A DNA stretch of 64,000 bases from positions 1 through 64,000 of the forward strand of contig JAJFLP010000059.1 in NCBI GenBank assembly GCA_021772635.1, written 5' to 3'. Shown piece by piece: positions 9,727-18,612 of the stretch. The stretch's first letter is position 1. Each line of letters begins with the position of its first letter. The position numbers and the translations under genes were made by a program. Origin of the DNA: Verrucomicrobiota bacterium (GTDB lineage Bacteria; Verrucomicrobiota; Lentisphaeria; JABSQK01; JAJFLO01). The notes under the pieces are model-generated. The model saw nothing but the letters and a program-made list of their open reading frames with translations, was not told where the DNA came from and did no database searches.

Positions 9727-9749
9727 CTAGCCTGATCTATGCAGGCTAG
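9727..9749 (+). terminator. Hairpin after receiver-kinase gene
   Basis: A perfect 8-bp stem, CTAGCCTG (9727-9734) with CAGGCTAG (9742-9749), and a 7-nt loop, starting 6 nt after the TGA stop. There is no T-run, so intrinsic termination is uncertain. Its right arm is shared with the left arm of the larger structure at 9744-10027. Confidence 0.4.
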
Positions 9750-10027
9750 TGTGCCGTAACAAAAATTCCTATACATTTGACGAGATGTATATTGGTGCCT
9801 CAGTTGCATTAAAATGAAAAAAGCGATGCAGAGCATCGTTGTTTCATTTTAATGTTTACTGTGCGCCAAAAAACACTCGCCCCGAAGGGGTTGCACTTAT
9901 TTGACCGCTGGACGGCGTTAGCGAAAAGGTCCGTACCTACGGGTATGAACGCCTTTTTCGCTGCCTACCCCAGCAGCAAAATAAGAGCAATCAAATGTAA
10001 AGGAATTTCTGTTACGGTACGCTAGGC
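9744..10027. repeat. 284-bp multi-hairpin element with 37-bp inverted ends
   Basis: End arms 9744-9780 and 9991-10027 are reverse complements at 32 of 37 positions, sharing CCGTAACA and TACATTTGA; two mismatches would be G-U pairs in RNA. Inside are three more stem-loops: ATTAAAATGAAA (9808-9819) with TTTCATTTTAAT (9842-9853) enclosing CGATGC/GCATCG; CCCC (9880-9883) with GGGG (9887-9890); and a long stem including AGCGAAAAGG (9920-9929) with CCTTTTTCGCT (9952-9962) closed by GCTGG/CCAGC. No coding potential is seen. It could be a structured leader RNA for the gene at 10056 or a non-autonomous mobile element. Confidence 0.75.
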
Positions 10028-10055
10028 ATAAAATTGAAGCGAGGGCTATTCAGCA

Positions 10056-11453
10056 GTGGAAAATGAGAAGAATATGAATGATAAAGTCGTCTATGCAGAG
10101 GCCACCACTGAAGAGCGGGGTCCCACCGTAGGCGCCTGGAAGATTCTGATCGTCGACGACGAACACGAAGTCCATGACGTCACGAAGCTGGCTCTCGCCG
10201 ACGTGGTATTCGACGGCAAGCCGATTGAATTCATCGACGCGTATTCGGGCAAGGAGGCTGAAGAACTAATCCTCACTCATCCGGATCTGGCGATCATACT
10301 GCTGGATGTAGTAATGGAAGATGATGAAACGGGACTTAGGGTCGTGGAATTTATACGCAAAACGGCGAATCGTCACTGTGTTCGAATTATTCTGCGAACG
10401 GGTCAACCCGGCCATGCTCCTGAGCGTAATGTAGTGATCAACTATGACATCAACGATTATAAAGCGAAGACGGAGCTGACAGCTCAGAAACTTCTGACAT
10501 CAATCATTTCTGCACTGCGCGCCTACGATCATTTAAACATCATTGAGGCCAACCAGGTAGAGATCCGTGGTCTATATTCTGAACTGACAGAGTATAGTGG
10601 AAATTTGGAGAAAATGGTAGAAGATCGAACTCAGGAGCTGGTGGATTTGAACGCGAATCTGGAAAGGCTGGTTCAAGAGAAAAGCAAACTTTTGGTCAGG
10701 CAGGAGAAGTCAGCCATCGTCGGTCGCCTGCTACAGGGATTCGTGCACAACTTACGATCGCCATTGACCGCTATCCGTGGAATAAGTTATTTGATACACG
10801 TGGAGGCTGCACGCAGGTCCGACGAGGTGATTAACGAACGGAGTTTAAAGATAGACGAAATTTGCAAGGGCATGAATGCAATGATGGAACGGCTGATGGC
10901 TAAGAGTCGAATGGACCAGGTGGACCTCCGAAAGCCGATTAACATCAATAATTTGATTAAAAATGAATTGGAATTGTTGGAAGCCCACTCAGTGTTTAAA
11001 AATCAAATTCACAAGGAATACATATTCGACGAATCACTACCCGATATTCCACTCGTATACTCCGATATTTCACAGGTTCTTCACAATTTAATTCACAATG
11101 CGATGGACGCGATGTTCGGCATCGATAACCCGAAGCTTACGATACGAACCCGGCAGAATGAGACGTTGGTGTATATTGATGTCGTGGATACTGGTTGCGG
11201 TATTACGGAGAATGAAATCGAATTGATTTTCGATCCGTTTTATACCACTAAACCGGCTGAGGGCGATGGGGGCGAAGAAACTGACAAACCAACCGGCACC
11301 GGTCTCGGGTTGCATACATGCTTGGGGTTATTGAAATCCGTGGGCGGCCGAATCACCGTAGAGAGTCAATCGGATCACGGGAGCGTCTTCACCGTTAACT
11401 TACCGAAAGTCGATAGTGGTTTAGGGACGGAATCGGGCGGGCCTGATTTCTAA
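10056..11453 (+). CDS. Receiver-histidine kinase
   Basis: A 465-residue cytosolic protein. The receiver (about 29-150, Asp84 in LLDVVMED) continues into the RTGQPG and YDINDYKAKTEL motif shared with the two receiver-DUF3369 proteins downstream. A coiled coil follows (about 170-215), then a HisKA-like segment with His231 in VHNLRSPL and an HATPase domain with N-box HNLIHNAMDAM and G-boxes DTGCGI and GTGLGL. It is the only histidine kinase in the island, so it may autophosphorylate and serve the four orphan receivers around it. The start is ambiguous: GTG 10056 after GAGGG, or ATG 10074 after GAGAAG. No transmembrane sensor is present, so an upstream partner probably gives the signal. Confidence 0.88.
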   Translation: MENEKNMNDKVVYAEATTEERGPTVGAWKILIVDDEHEVHDVTKLALADVVFDGKPIEFIDAYSGKEAEELILTHPDLAIILLDVVMEDDETGLRVVEFIRKTANRHCVRIILRTGQPGHAPERNVVINYDINDYKAKTELTAQKLLTSIISALRAYDHLNIIEANQVEIRGLYSELTEYSGNLEKMVEDRTQELVDLNANLERLVQEKSKLLVRQEKSAIVGRLLQGFVHNLRSPLTAIRGISYLIHVEAARRSDEVINERSLKIDEICKGMNAMMERLMAKSRMDQVDLRKPININNLIKNELELLEAHSVFKNQIHKEYIFDESLPDIPLVYSDISQVLHNLIHNAMDAMFGIDNPKLTIRTRQNETLVYIDVVDTGCGITENEIELIFDPFYTTKPAEGDGGEETDKPTGTGLGLHTCLGLLKSVGGRITVESQSDHGSVFTVNLPKVDSGLGTESGGPDF

Positions 11454-11550
11454 TTGGGACGGCGGAATTATCAGGAAGGAACGAAATGGCAAGGCTGAGT
11501 CTAAAACATATAACGAAAGCCCGACAGACTCCTGATTCTTATACAAGGTT

Positions 11551-12591
11551 TCAATGAAAATGAAGATTTTCTAAGGCGACATTGATATTCTTAGAGAATA
11601 ACTCCAATAGATATTTGTCACATTTCGTCAATCGCGGCGTTTTTTCGAGGTAGATAATATTGTAACCACTGTCCTTCGTATGGAAATATATAATGCAACG
11701 GTCATCCAGGAAGAGGCTGCACTTTGCATTCACAACGGATGCCAGCTCTTTCATTGTGTCTTCCGATGCGACATTGATTACTTTGTCATTAATCTTCCCG
11801 GCATAAACACCTGTACCTGCGATAATTTTTAAGTCCCCTTCGGAAAAGCGGGTCGCGAAACCCGTGGTTTGACAGTACATCGAACTCTCGTTCAAGTCGA
11901 GAAGAACAACGAGTTGGGTAAGGACTCCTGATATGAAATTTTCCAGGGATTGCAGCTTATACAACGACGAAAACGCTTCGATTATCTTTTCCAATCCCCG
12001 GCGACTGGCGTCGATGTTAAGTAAATGTTGGTAAGATCGCAATGACGCGACGAGTGTTGTAAAAAGTTTTTGGTTTGTAAGTTCAGTCTTTGCCTTGTAG
12101 TCATTGATATCGTAATCGACAATGATGCGTCGCTCAGGTGCCTGTCCCGGTTGTCCGGTGCGTAGAATGATCCGTACAATATCATTCCCAAGTTCTTCCC
12201 GAATGTACCTGGCAACATCCAGCCCCGAGCTATCCTCTTCCATAATTACGTCCAGAAAAATGACTGCCGTATCAGGGTGGTCATTGATCATCTGGCGGGC
12301 TTGACGGCCTGAGAAAGCACTGATGATATCCAATCCTTTCTCGCCGTAGCTGAAATCCTGAAGAGCAAGACGGGTTACATTGTGGATTTCCTGTTCATCG
12401 TCCACAACCATTATCTTCCAACAGTTTTTCTCATCGCTAGCTGATTCCTCGACTTCATCGTTGAATATCAACTCGTCTTGATCTATCGCATCATCGTCGA
12501 TGTCAGTTTTAATTTTAAAATTCTCCTTACTATCGATTATACTATACTGCAAGCAGTACAATTTTGGGATAACCTCAAATTTTTCAGCCAA
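11551..12591 (-). CDS. Receiver-DUF3369 response regulator, uncertain start
   Basis: The receiver (about residues 58-190 of the longest reading) has VVDDE and phospho-acceptor Asp in FLDVIMEED, followed by RTGQPGQAPER, DYDINDYKAKTEL and a DUF3369 region to the end. DUF3369 regulators often carry an HD-GYP or other output; none follows here, so this may be a phosphate sink or adaptor. The start is problematic. The open frame begins at TTG 12591 with no strong ribosome site, and codons for KLYCLQYS come from a palindromic repeat at 12541-12570. An AAGGAG (12523-12528) precedes an in-frame ATT at 12513, which would give a repeat-free N-terminus. The paralogue at 12915 has a comparable short acidic leader. 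Confidence 0.85.
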   Translation of the reverse strand: MAEKFEVIPKLYCLQYSIIDSKENFKIKTDIDDDAIDQDELIFNDEVEESASDEKNCWKIMVVDDEQEIHNVTRLALQDFSYGEKGLDIISAFSGRQARQMINDHPDTAVIFLDVIMEEDSSGLDVARYIREELGNDIVRIILRTGQPGQAPERRIIVDYDINDYKAKTELTNQKLFTTLVASLRSYQHLLNIDASRRGLEKIIEAFSSLYKLQSLENFISGVLTQLVVLLDLNESSMYCQTTGFATRFSEGDLKIIAGTGVYAGKINDKVINVASEDTMKELASVVNAKCSLFLDDRCIIYFHTKDSGYNIIYLEKTPRLTKCDKYLLELFSKNINVALENLHFH

Positions 12592-12789
12592 GAATTTCCC
12601 AACGATATTTTTTTATCGGCATAGTCACACGGACAATGCCTGGCCGAAAACTCCATGATGTTCGTTATAACTTCAGACAGGTTTTCGCGTGATTCGTCGC
12701 GGCGAAAATCGCGATGCACGTGGACAAGTTTTCTAAAATCTTTACCCACCGTGATCGAGCATGCGGGGATCGAAAATTCGACTGCTTGT
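12541..12789. repeat. Inverted pair of palindrome-headed repeats (copies D and E)
   Basis: Copy D is forward, with head TACTGCAAGCAGTA at 12545-12558 followed by CAATTTTGGGATAACC. Copy E is a long-form copy in reverse at 12670-12789, from AGGTTTTCGCGTGATTCG to GAAAATTCGACTGCTTG; its reverse complement matches 3901-4068. D overlaps the apparent 5' end of the leftward gene ending at 11551. Confidence 0.85.
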
Positions 12790-12914
12790 TTCCTAATCCC
12801 GATTCAGGATGTCCGCGACTCTCTTCCCGCATGAGCGAGGATCCCGATAGTGCGGGACGCCTATGCGGTCCGCACGAGCGGACTCCGAGAATACGGAGAG
12901 AGATCGTGGGTAGT
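12790..12914. other. Palindrome-rich intergenic spacer
   Basis: It contains short inverted motifs such as CCCGCATGAGCG, CCCGATAGTGCGGG and CTCCGAGAATACGGAG. Similar words (GACTCTTCCCGC, CCGTCTATACGGAG) occur at 8392-8430, next to another copy of the repeat family, so it is probably part of a larger decayed element. No gene is seen. Confidence 0.4.
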
Positions 12915-13964
12915 CTAAATGTCCAGATCCTTATTCAAAAAACGATTTCGTTCTACTGACTTTAGTTCGCGTTTCATCTGCTCGAATTCGTAGACGTTTT
13001 CGAACGCGATGCCAATATTGTCACGGAACAATTCCAGTAATTCCTTATCCCACTCAATGGTACTTGAATCACCTTCAAGATAAATCATATGATCCCCGCT
13101 ATCCAACGTGTGGAAATACAGAACACATCGGTCATCGTAATAGACACTTTGATCTGACTGTACCGCTTCCTTTAAGTCCTCTAAAATTCTCTGTGGAACA
13201 ACTTCGCTTACGTTCTTGTTAACCTGTTCTTTAAATACGCCGGTAGCCGTAAGAATAGTCGGGTCCTCTTTGCTAAACGCGGTTTGGAAGCCGGAAGTTT
13301 GGCAGTAGAGAGAATTCTTACTTAGTTGAAGAACGGTAACCAATTGATCCAATACACCCGTAACGAACTTTTCTAACGAGCGCATTTTGAAGATCGACGA
13401 GGACGCTTCGATAATCTTTATAAGTCCATTACGGCTATTATCTATGGATGTGATGTAACTGTACGATCTCAAGGAAGAGACGACGGTGGTAAATAGTTTC
13501 TGCCGGGTTAGCTCCGTCTTTTCCTTATAATCATTGATATCATACGCAACGATTACTTTCTCCTCAGGTGCCACACCTGGCTGACCGGTTCGCAAGACGA
13601 TGCGAGTCATCCTGTTACCCAAATCTTCGCGAATATACTTGGCTACCCGCAACCCCGCGTCATCCGTTTCCATAACTACGTCCAGGAGGATCACCGATAC
13701 ATCCGGATTTTCCTTGATCAACAACATCGCTTCTTCGGCATTATAAGCACTGATAAAAGTAAGTCCCCTACCGTCAAAGATAAATTCCGACAACGCGAGT
13801 TTTGTTACATCATGAATCTCGTGCTCGTCATCGACGAGCATGATTTTCCAGCCATCGCTGACGACATCATCGCGTGATCCCGCCTCCGCGAACGAAATCT
13901 CCTCTTCTGCGTAGACGACTTCTTCATTATCGCCAATAAGAACCTCTTTCCCTTTACTTTCCAT
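12915..13964 (-). CDS. Receiver-DUF3369 response regulator (paralogue)
   Basis: A paralogue of the gene at 11551, about 349 residues from this start. The receiver has LVDDEHEIHDVTKLAL and acceptor Asp in LLDVVMETDD, then RTGQPG, YDINDYKEKTELTRQKLF and a DUF3369 domain with RSLEKFVTGVLDQL. No HD-GYP, GGDEF or DNA-binding domain follows. I prefer ATG 13964 (AGG 6 nt upstream, acidic leader as in the paralogue); the frame stays open to 14066 with a second ATG at 13979. Three receivers sharing the YDINDYK motif within 4 kb suggest one signalling set in which this protein competes for, or relays, phosphate from the histidine kinase at 10056. Confidence 0.88.
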   Translation of the reverse strand: MESKGKEVLIGDNEEVVYAEEEISFAEAGSRDDVVSDGWKIMLVDDEHEIHDVTKLALSEFIFDGRGLTFISAYNAEEAMLLIKENPDVSVILLDVVMETDDAGLRVAKYIREDLGNRMTRIVLRTGQPGVAPEEKVIVAYDINDYKEKTELTRQKLFTTVVSSLRSYSYITSIDNSRNGLIKIIEASSSIFKMRSLEKFVTGVLDQLVTVLQLSKNSLYCQTSGFQTAFSKEDPTILTATGVFKEQVNKNVSEVVPQRILEDLKEAVQSDQSVYYDDRCVLYFHTLDSGDHMIYLEGDSSTIEWDKELLELFRDNIGIAFENVYEFEQMKRELKSVERNRFLNKDLDI

Positions 13965-14066
13965 ACTACCTATGTCCATTCGAAATATTCGTTTGACGTA
14001 AATTAAGCTATCACGGTGAGTTTTTTGAATATCTGAATCATTTGCGTCCAAAGAGGCGGGTGGCAT

Positions 14067-14954
14067 CCAAGGCAGACACTGCGATCTTAAGCAAATCCGA
14101 ACCCCCTTATTGCCATCCCATATAGCCGCTTATTCGGCTAAGGTATATCTAGCGTTCTTGGAATGCCAGACGCCCCGGAGCGACTCGATCCAGAATCCTC
14201 TAAATCGTGTTATTATGAACGAGTTAAGTTCTCTCGCGACGAATCGCGTGAATTAATCAGGCTAAATAACGAATATCCAATGTCGAAAATGGCGAGATGA
14301 AGGAAAGAAGAAACTTCAGCCCTGGATATTCGAGTTGTCGTTTCGCTCCGCTACACTCCGAACCTTGGTTCGGCCGTCTCGTCGACACTCGGCTGTTCGA
14401 AATTCATAATTCGCCTTTTAAGGGGAAAGATTGGAGAAATTGATTTACATAATATGCTCAGATTAGGTTTTTATTAAGGAGTGTTCATTGATCGGCACTT
14501 CCGTAACTGCCGTTATTGTGCTACTTCTTTATTCGGTCTATACTGCAAGCAGTACAACTTTGGGTCCGGATAGCTGAGACTCCGCTCGTGCCAGCGTATA
14601 CGATTCCGAACGACAGATTTTTAACCGGCATTCTGCTGACCAGCAGAATGCCGGGTCGAAAACCCGATGATGATGGGTATATTATACCGTGTGCCAATCA
14701 ACACAGGAGTCAACTGTTATATCCAGTGGAACATTTTCGGATAGTAACGCTGACATAAAAATGTTCCGGAACTGAATATTAGAGACTACAGGCCCGATCT
14801 TCTTAAATGAATTATTTCAATCGGATAGACCGATCCCCGAACAAAAGGTCAGAAAATCAAAGATTATGTTTACGATCCGGAGCACGAATAAAGAGAATTT
14901 CAGACCGATCAATATTTTCAAGAAACAGAGACCCCAAACCCGAAAGGAACGAAC
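14067..14954. other. Long intergenic region with repeats
   Basis: No supported gene in nearly 0.9 kb. A 10-bp inverted repeat, CGAATATCCA (14270-14279) and TGGATATTCG (14323-14332), encloses AGGAAAGAAGAAACTTCAG. A head of the palindromic family is at 14541-14554. GGCATTCTGCTGA followed by TCAGCAGAATGCC (about 14628-14652) forms a near-contiguous hairpin that could act as a terminator or element end. The promoter of the DUF1579 gene should lie near the right end. Confidence 0.5.
14539..14566 (+). repeat. Palindrome-headed repeat, head only (copy F)
   Basis: TACTGCAAGCAGTA at 14541-14554 followed by CAACTTTGGG, close to copies D and J. The body after it (GGTCCGGATAGC) resembles copy G read in reverse. 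No tail is recognisable. Confidence 0.7.
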
Positions 14955-15695
14955 ATGAAAACGTCAATCTCAACCACTACCATCCTATCTGCCGCTGTAA
15001 TATTCACCCTGAATCATTCATCGTTGCAATCCGCCTATGCTGACCATCACGAGGGGGCTCATAAACACTCGGAAGGATCTCATAAAAAACATGCAGAAGG
15101 ATCTCATAAGAAACACTCGGAAGGATCGCACAAAAAACATGCAGAGGGCTCGCATAGTGGCGACAACGCAGATGCGGCAAAAGCAGCACAGGATGCGATG
15201 ATGGCGAAGTGGCATCAGTACGCAACTCCGGCCGAGAATCACAAAACCCTTGACGCTTTTGTCGGCTCATGGAAATACAAAGTGTCTATGCGCATGTCAC
15301 CGGACGCGAAACCTGAGATCTCAGAAGGCACGAGTGAAAGTAAGTGGATACTTGGCGGTCGTTTCGTTCAGCAATCCGTTTCTGGAGTATCCATGGGGCA
15401 GCAGTTCGAAGGAATAGGAATCATCGGGTATGACAATGCCAAAGGCGAGTACGATTCGATGTGGATTGACAGTATGGGAACTGGCATGATGCGTGGAACC
15501 GGCACATTCGATACGAAATCGAAAACGCTAACGGAGAAAGGGACATTCTCATGTCCATTCCGCGGCGGCGAGTCGAAATTCCGTACGAATACTATCATTA
15601 CAAATGCTAACAGCTACACCATGGAGATGTACGGCCCGGATATAGCGACTGGCGAAGAGTTCAAGTCAATGGAAATAACCTACACGCGGAAATAA
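14955..15695 (+). CDS. Exported DUF1579 protein with His-rich repeats
   Basis: A 246-residue exported protein with a signal peptide (about 1-29, cleavage likely after SAYA). Residues 31-67 are a His-rich stretch made of the 8-residue unit KHxEGSHK repeated about four times. The rest (from about residue 88) is a DUF1579-type domain, recognised by KTLDAFVGSWKY, WILGGRFVQQ and GIIGYDNAKGEYDSMWID, a lipocalin-like beta-barrel family of unknown function. The repeat could bind zinc, copper or nickel; this is inference. A TlpA-like gene follows 44 nt downstream on the same strand, suggesting a shared periplasmic redox or metal role. Confidence 0.85.
   Translation: MKTSISTTTILSAAVIFTLNHSSLQSAYADHHEGAHKHSEGSHKKHAEGSHKKHSEGSHKKHAEGSHSGDNADAAKAAQDAMMAKWHQYATPAENHKTLDAFVGSWKYKVSMRMSPDAKPEISEGTSESKWILGGRFVQQSVSGVSMGQQFEGIGIIGYDNAKGEYDSMWIDSMGTGMMRGTGTFDTKSKTLTEKGTFSCPFRGGESKFRTNTIITNANSYTMEMYGPDIATGEEFKSMEITYTRK
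15045..15155 (+). repeat. 24-nt tandem coding repeat (KHxEGSHK)
   Basis: In-frame tandem copies alternate GSHKKHAE and GSHKKHSE, with about four units of 24 nt. The near-identical DNA of the units suggests slippage, so copy number probably varies between strains. Confidence 0.8.
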
Positions 15696-15739
15696 AACCA
15701 TGCCGGCTGCGGAAGCCAATATGTGAACAGGAACTTAGC

Positions 15740-16294
15740 ATGACTGATTTTGGCAGGAAAATAGTTGTGTTGTGCGTCATTGCTCAGCTAGCGGCGGTGT
15801 ACGATATCGATGCTGCACCCCACGCATTGATTGGGGCGCAAGCGCCAGAGCTTCGAGTAAAGGAATGGTATAACCTTAAGTCAGGGGAGAAAACGCCAAG
15901 AATAAGCGATTATAGCGGTAAAGTCGTTTATATCTTTTGTTATCAGAGTTGGTGCCCAGGCTGTCATAGTCGAGGATTCCCGGCAGTAAAGAAAGTCAGT
16001 GACGCGTTTGAAGGGAGTGACGACATTGTATTCCTTGTCGTTCAAACTGTCTTTGAGGGGTTCGGAACGAACACTGCTGACAAGATCGAAAAAACCCGAA
16101 GCGACTATGCCCTTGACCTTCCATTCGGGCATGACGACGGTGGCGGAAAGGGATCTTTATTGATGCGTGACTATCGATCACGTGGAACCCCTTGGCATAT
16201 TATCATCGACGCATCGGGTAAGATCATTTTCTGCGACTTCCATATTGATGCGGATAAAACTATTTCGGTCTTGAAAAATATGATCCCCGGATAG
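15740..16294 (+). CDS. Periplasmic TlpA-like thioredoxin-fold protein
   Basis: A 184-residue protein with a signal peptide (about 1-26, ending DAAP). The redoxin domain carries the active-site CPGC (Cys72-Cys75) in QSWCPGCHSRG and a cis-Pro loop RGTPWHIIIDASGK. The fold and motif fit TlpA/ResA-like thiol-disulfide oxidoreductases or AhpC/TSA-like redoxins of the periplasm. It follows the His-rich DUF1579 gene by 44 nt, and the two are probably co-transcribed. The CPGC centre differs from the common CxxC of TlpA (often CPPC or CEPC), so its redox potential cannot be guessed. Confidence 0.85.
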   Translation: MTDFGRKIVVLCVIAQLAAVYDIDAAPHALIGAQAPELRVKEWYNLKSGEKTPRISDYSGKVVYIFCYQSWCPGCHSRGFPAVKKVSDAFEGSDDIVFLVVQTVFEGFGTNTADKIEKTRSDYALDLPFGHDDGGGKGSLLMRDYRSRGTPWHIIIDASGKIIFCDFHIDADKTISVLKNMIPG

Positions 16295-16416
16295 ATCTTC
16301 GACAGTATCCCGCTGACTCGAGAAAGATCAGATTGGCACTTCGAAGATCTTTACACGCGTTGCCCCTGAAATTCCGCTCGCAGTGTACCTACGCTCCGCT
16401 TCTAAACTGACAAGAC

Positions 16417-18498
16417 ATGGCCGTGATTAAGCTGGTTAGAATCCCCTTCGACCTCATTCTTTTTTCCTTCGATTACCTGCGCGTTCTATTGTGGCATTTC
16501 ACTACCACGTTCAAGGACATGTTCGATTTAGCGGATATCGGCTGGTCGCCGTTCAAATACTTTGTCCGTGAGACTGCCGGTGGACGCCGGATTTGTCTTC
16601 CTGCGACGCGATACGGTAATCCGATCCTGTTTAAGTTCTTATACCCCCACCTTGAAGCCGATGAAATTGAGAATTGCTATCGTCTCGACGATGGCGCGGA
16701 TCAAGATGGTAACTGGGAGCTGTCGTGGGGGCGAATGATCGTAATCGGGGTACTGGGGTGTTGTGTTTGGGGAGGGGTTGGCTATGGAGTCTTTCTCTGC
16801 CTAAAAAAATACACGCCGGATTCGATCAAAGCACCCGTGTATGCAGCTCTCTACGGTAGCGATAACCGATTACTTGAAAATCGTCAGTCTGTTTCGCCAG
16901 ACAAGAAGAAACAAGCCGAGGCGTTCATCTCCCGCGGGGATGAGTTAGCGAGGCAGAGCAAGTATCAGGAAGCGCTATTGGAGTACAGTAACGCCGTGAG
17001 GCGGGACCCCGGTAACTCGAAGGGCCACTTTGGTCGTGGCGTCAGTCTCCTTAAGTTGGGAAACCATGAACTTGACGCACGGACCGCGTTTTTACGAACA
17101 ATTTTAATAGATGCCCAAAGTCATGAGGCATTTCTGCATCTAGCAAAGCTCGCGCAACGGTCGAAGAATATTGAGAAAGCGATCGAGTTTGCCGAGAAAG
17201 CGCGTGACCTCAAGAAGGAGCTTCCCGAAGCGTATTTAATCTTAAGCTATTGTTATTTCACGTCAAAGCGGTTTGAGGATGGCAGTAATGCATTAACTGT
17301 TGCCGTAAGCTTACTGCTTACAACCGTCGAGCACTTCTTAATGGCGGCGCATTGTTATGCGCTCATTAATGATGTCCGTGGTGCAGAAACCTATTTTCGG
17401 AAAGCACTGGACGCCGACCCGGATAATAACGGTGCCCGAATTGGATTAGCGAATGTCCTTGCTGCCGTGAATGACTGGGAATCTTCCATAAGTCAGTTGA
17501 ACAGAATTTTCGAGAAAGATGAGGAGAATCTGGGTGCACACGTTTCGCTTGCCGAACTTTATGTCCAAAAAGGGGACAATGACGCGGCTCTCGAGCAATA
17601 CAGAAAGATTATTAAGCTCCGTCCACCAAGTATCTATGTAAGAACCCGTATGGCGATGTTACTCATCGATTCGGGTAAATCAGACGAGGCTGCGGAGCTG
17701 CTGAAGAAGGTGCTGGCCGACGCCCCGAATTACCTCGAGGCACGAATTTACCTCGCAAAGACGTACTATTTTCATCGCCTATATTCACTGGCCGTCGCTG
17801 AAGCACGCAAGGTGCTGGACAAAGTTCCGAAACACATCCCTACTGCCTATATTCTTGCTGGGGCATTATCGGCTCAGAAGAATTATGACGCCGCATTGAG
17901 GGTAGGGGAGGAGATGTTGGAGCATTCCCCGGATTCATTGCGGATAAAACTATTTATCGTCGACCAATACTCAAAGATGAATCGAAATAGCGAGGCGATT
18001 TCGATGTGCAAATCAGCTTCCCGTGAACACTCTAATTCGGCTGTCCCATGGCTAAAACTGAGTGAATTGTACAAGGCCGACAGCGATGTTGCCGCCGCGA
18101 TTTCTTGTCTGCGGAAGGCGATTCAGATTGAACAGCGAAACCCGGTTTTAATAAGTGCACTGGCTATGCTACTGATTAAAGCGTCCGAATACACAGAGGC
18201 TTTTGAGTTGGCGAAAGAAGCACACGCGCTGTTTCCAGACAACGTCGTTGCCGCCGATGCATTCGCATGGGCACTCTATCACCGGGACGAATACGAACTT
18301 GCGCGGAACATTTTGGAGGAATCGGTAGAGCGGGACAACAGGTCTCCTATCCTCTACTATCATCTAGGGAAGGTATTGATGGAATTGAATGACGAGGTTC
18401 GTGCAAAGGAGGTGTTTAAGACTGCATTGCTCCTTTCAAACCGATTCGATGGAGCCATGGACGCACAAGCGATAATTGTGGAATTGGGGCAGAATTAG
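16417..18498 (+). CDS. Membrane-anchored TPR protein (copy 1)
   Basis: A 693-residue protein. The first 95 residues form a conserved domain (IRIPFDLIL-like amphipathic start, LPATRYGNPILFKFLYPH), followed by one membrane segment at about 107-129. From residue 164 there are roughly 14 TPR-like helix pairs (EALLEYSNAVRRDPGN, AETYFRKALDADPDN and others). It is clearly paralogous to the leftward gene at 22045, sharing the whole architecture and the N-terminal motif. In both copies it is next to a PEP-CTERM metalloprotease and a QLEY-family unknown protein. TPR proteins accompany exosortase/exopolysaccharide systems in other bacteria, but no exosortase gene is in the window. A scaffold for envelope assembly is the best inference. 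Confidence 0.85.
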   Translation: MAVIKLVRIPFDLILFSFDYLRVLLWHFTTTFKDMFDLADIGWSPFKYFVRETAGGRRICLPATRYGNPILFKFLYPHLEADEIENCYRLDDGADQDGNWELSWGRMIVIGVLGCCVWGGVGYGVFLCLKKYTPDSIKAPVYAALYGSDNRLLENRQSVSPDKKKQAEAFISRGDELARQSKYQEALLEYSNAVRRDPGNSKGHFGRGVSLLKLGNHELDARTAFLRTILIDAQSHEAFLHLAKLAQRSKNIEKAIEFAEKARDLKKELPEAYLILSYCYFTSKRFEDGSNALTVAVSLLLTTVEHFLMAAHCYALINDVRGAETYFRKALDADPDNNGARIGLANVLAAVNDWESSISQLNRIFEKDEENLGAHVSLAELYVQKGDNDAALEQYRKIIKLRPPSIYVRTRMAMLLIDSGKSDEAAELLKKVLADAPNYLEARIYLAKTYYFHRLYSLAVAEARKVLDKVPKHIPTAYILAGALSAQKNYDAALRVGEEMLEHSPDSLRIKLFIVDQYSKMNRNSEAISMCKSASREHSNSAVPWLKLSELYKADSDVAAAISCLRKAIQIEQRNPVLISALAMLLIKASEYTEAFELAKEAHALFPDNVVAADAFAWALYHRDEYELARNILEESVERDNRSPILYYHLGKVLMELNDEVRAKEVFKTALLLSNRFDGAMDAQAIIVELGQN

Positions 18499-18584
18499 GG
18501 CTAACCTGAATAATTCATGCCGTATTCTGCTGCGAGCCCTAATCTCTGCTCAAATAAACCGATTGACGTTGGACGGGTAATCCG

Positions 18585-18612
18585 GACCGAAAATTGTACC
18601 GCTTGCGGTATA
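18585..18612 (-). repeat. Palindrome-headed repeat, head (copy G)
   Basis: A reverse copy whose head is TACCGCTTGCGGTA (18597-18610). Compensating changes keep the palindrome intact (CGC/GCG in place of TGC/GCA), which argues that the hairpin or dyad itself is selected. It is preceded by GACCGAAAATTG, the reverse of CAATTTTCGGTC. Confidence 0.75.

Noticed and set aside
9727-9749. Strong intrinsic terminator
   Set aside because: The hairpin is good, but no T-run follows, so it is listed only as a low-confidence terminator.
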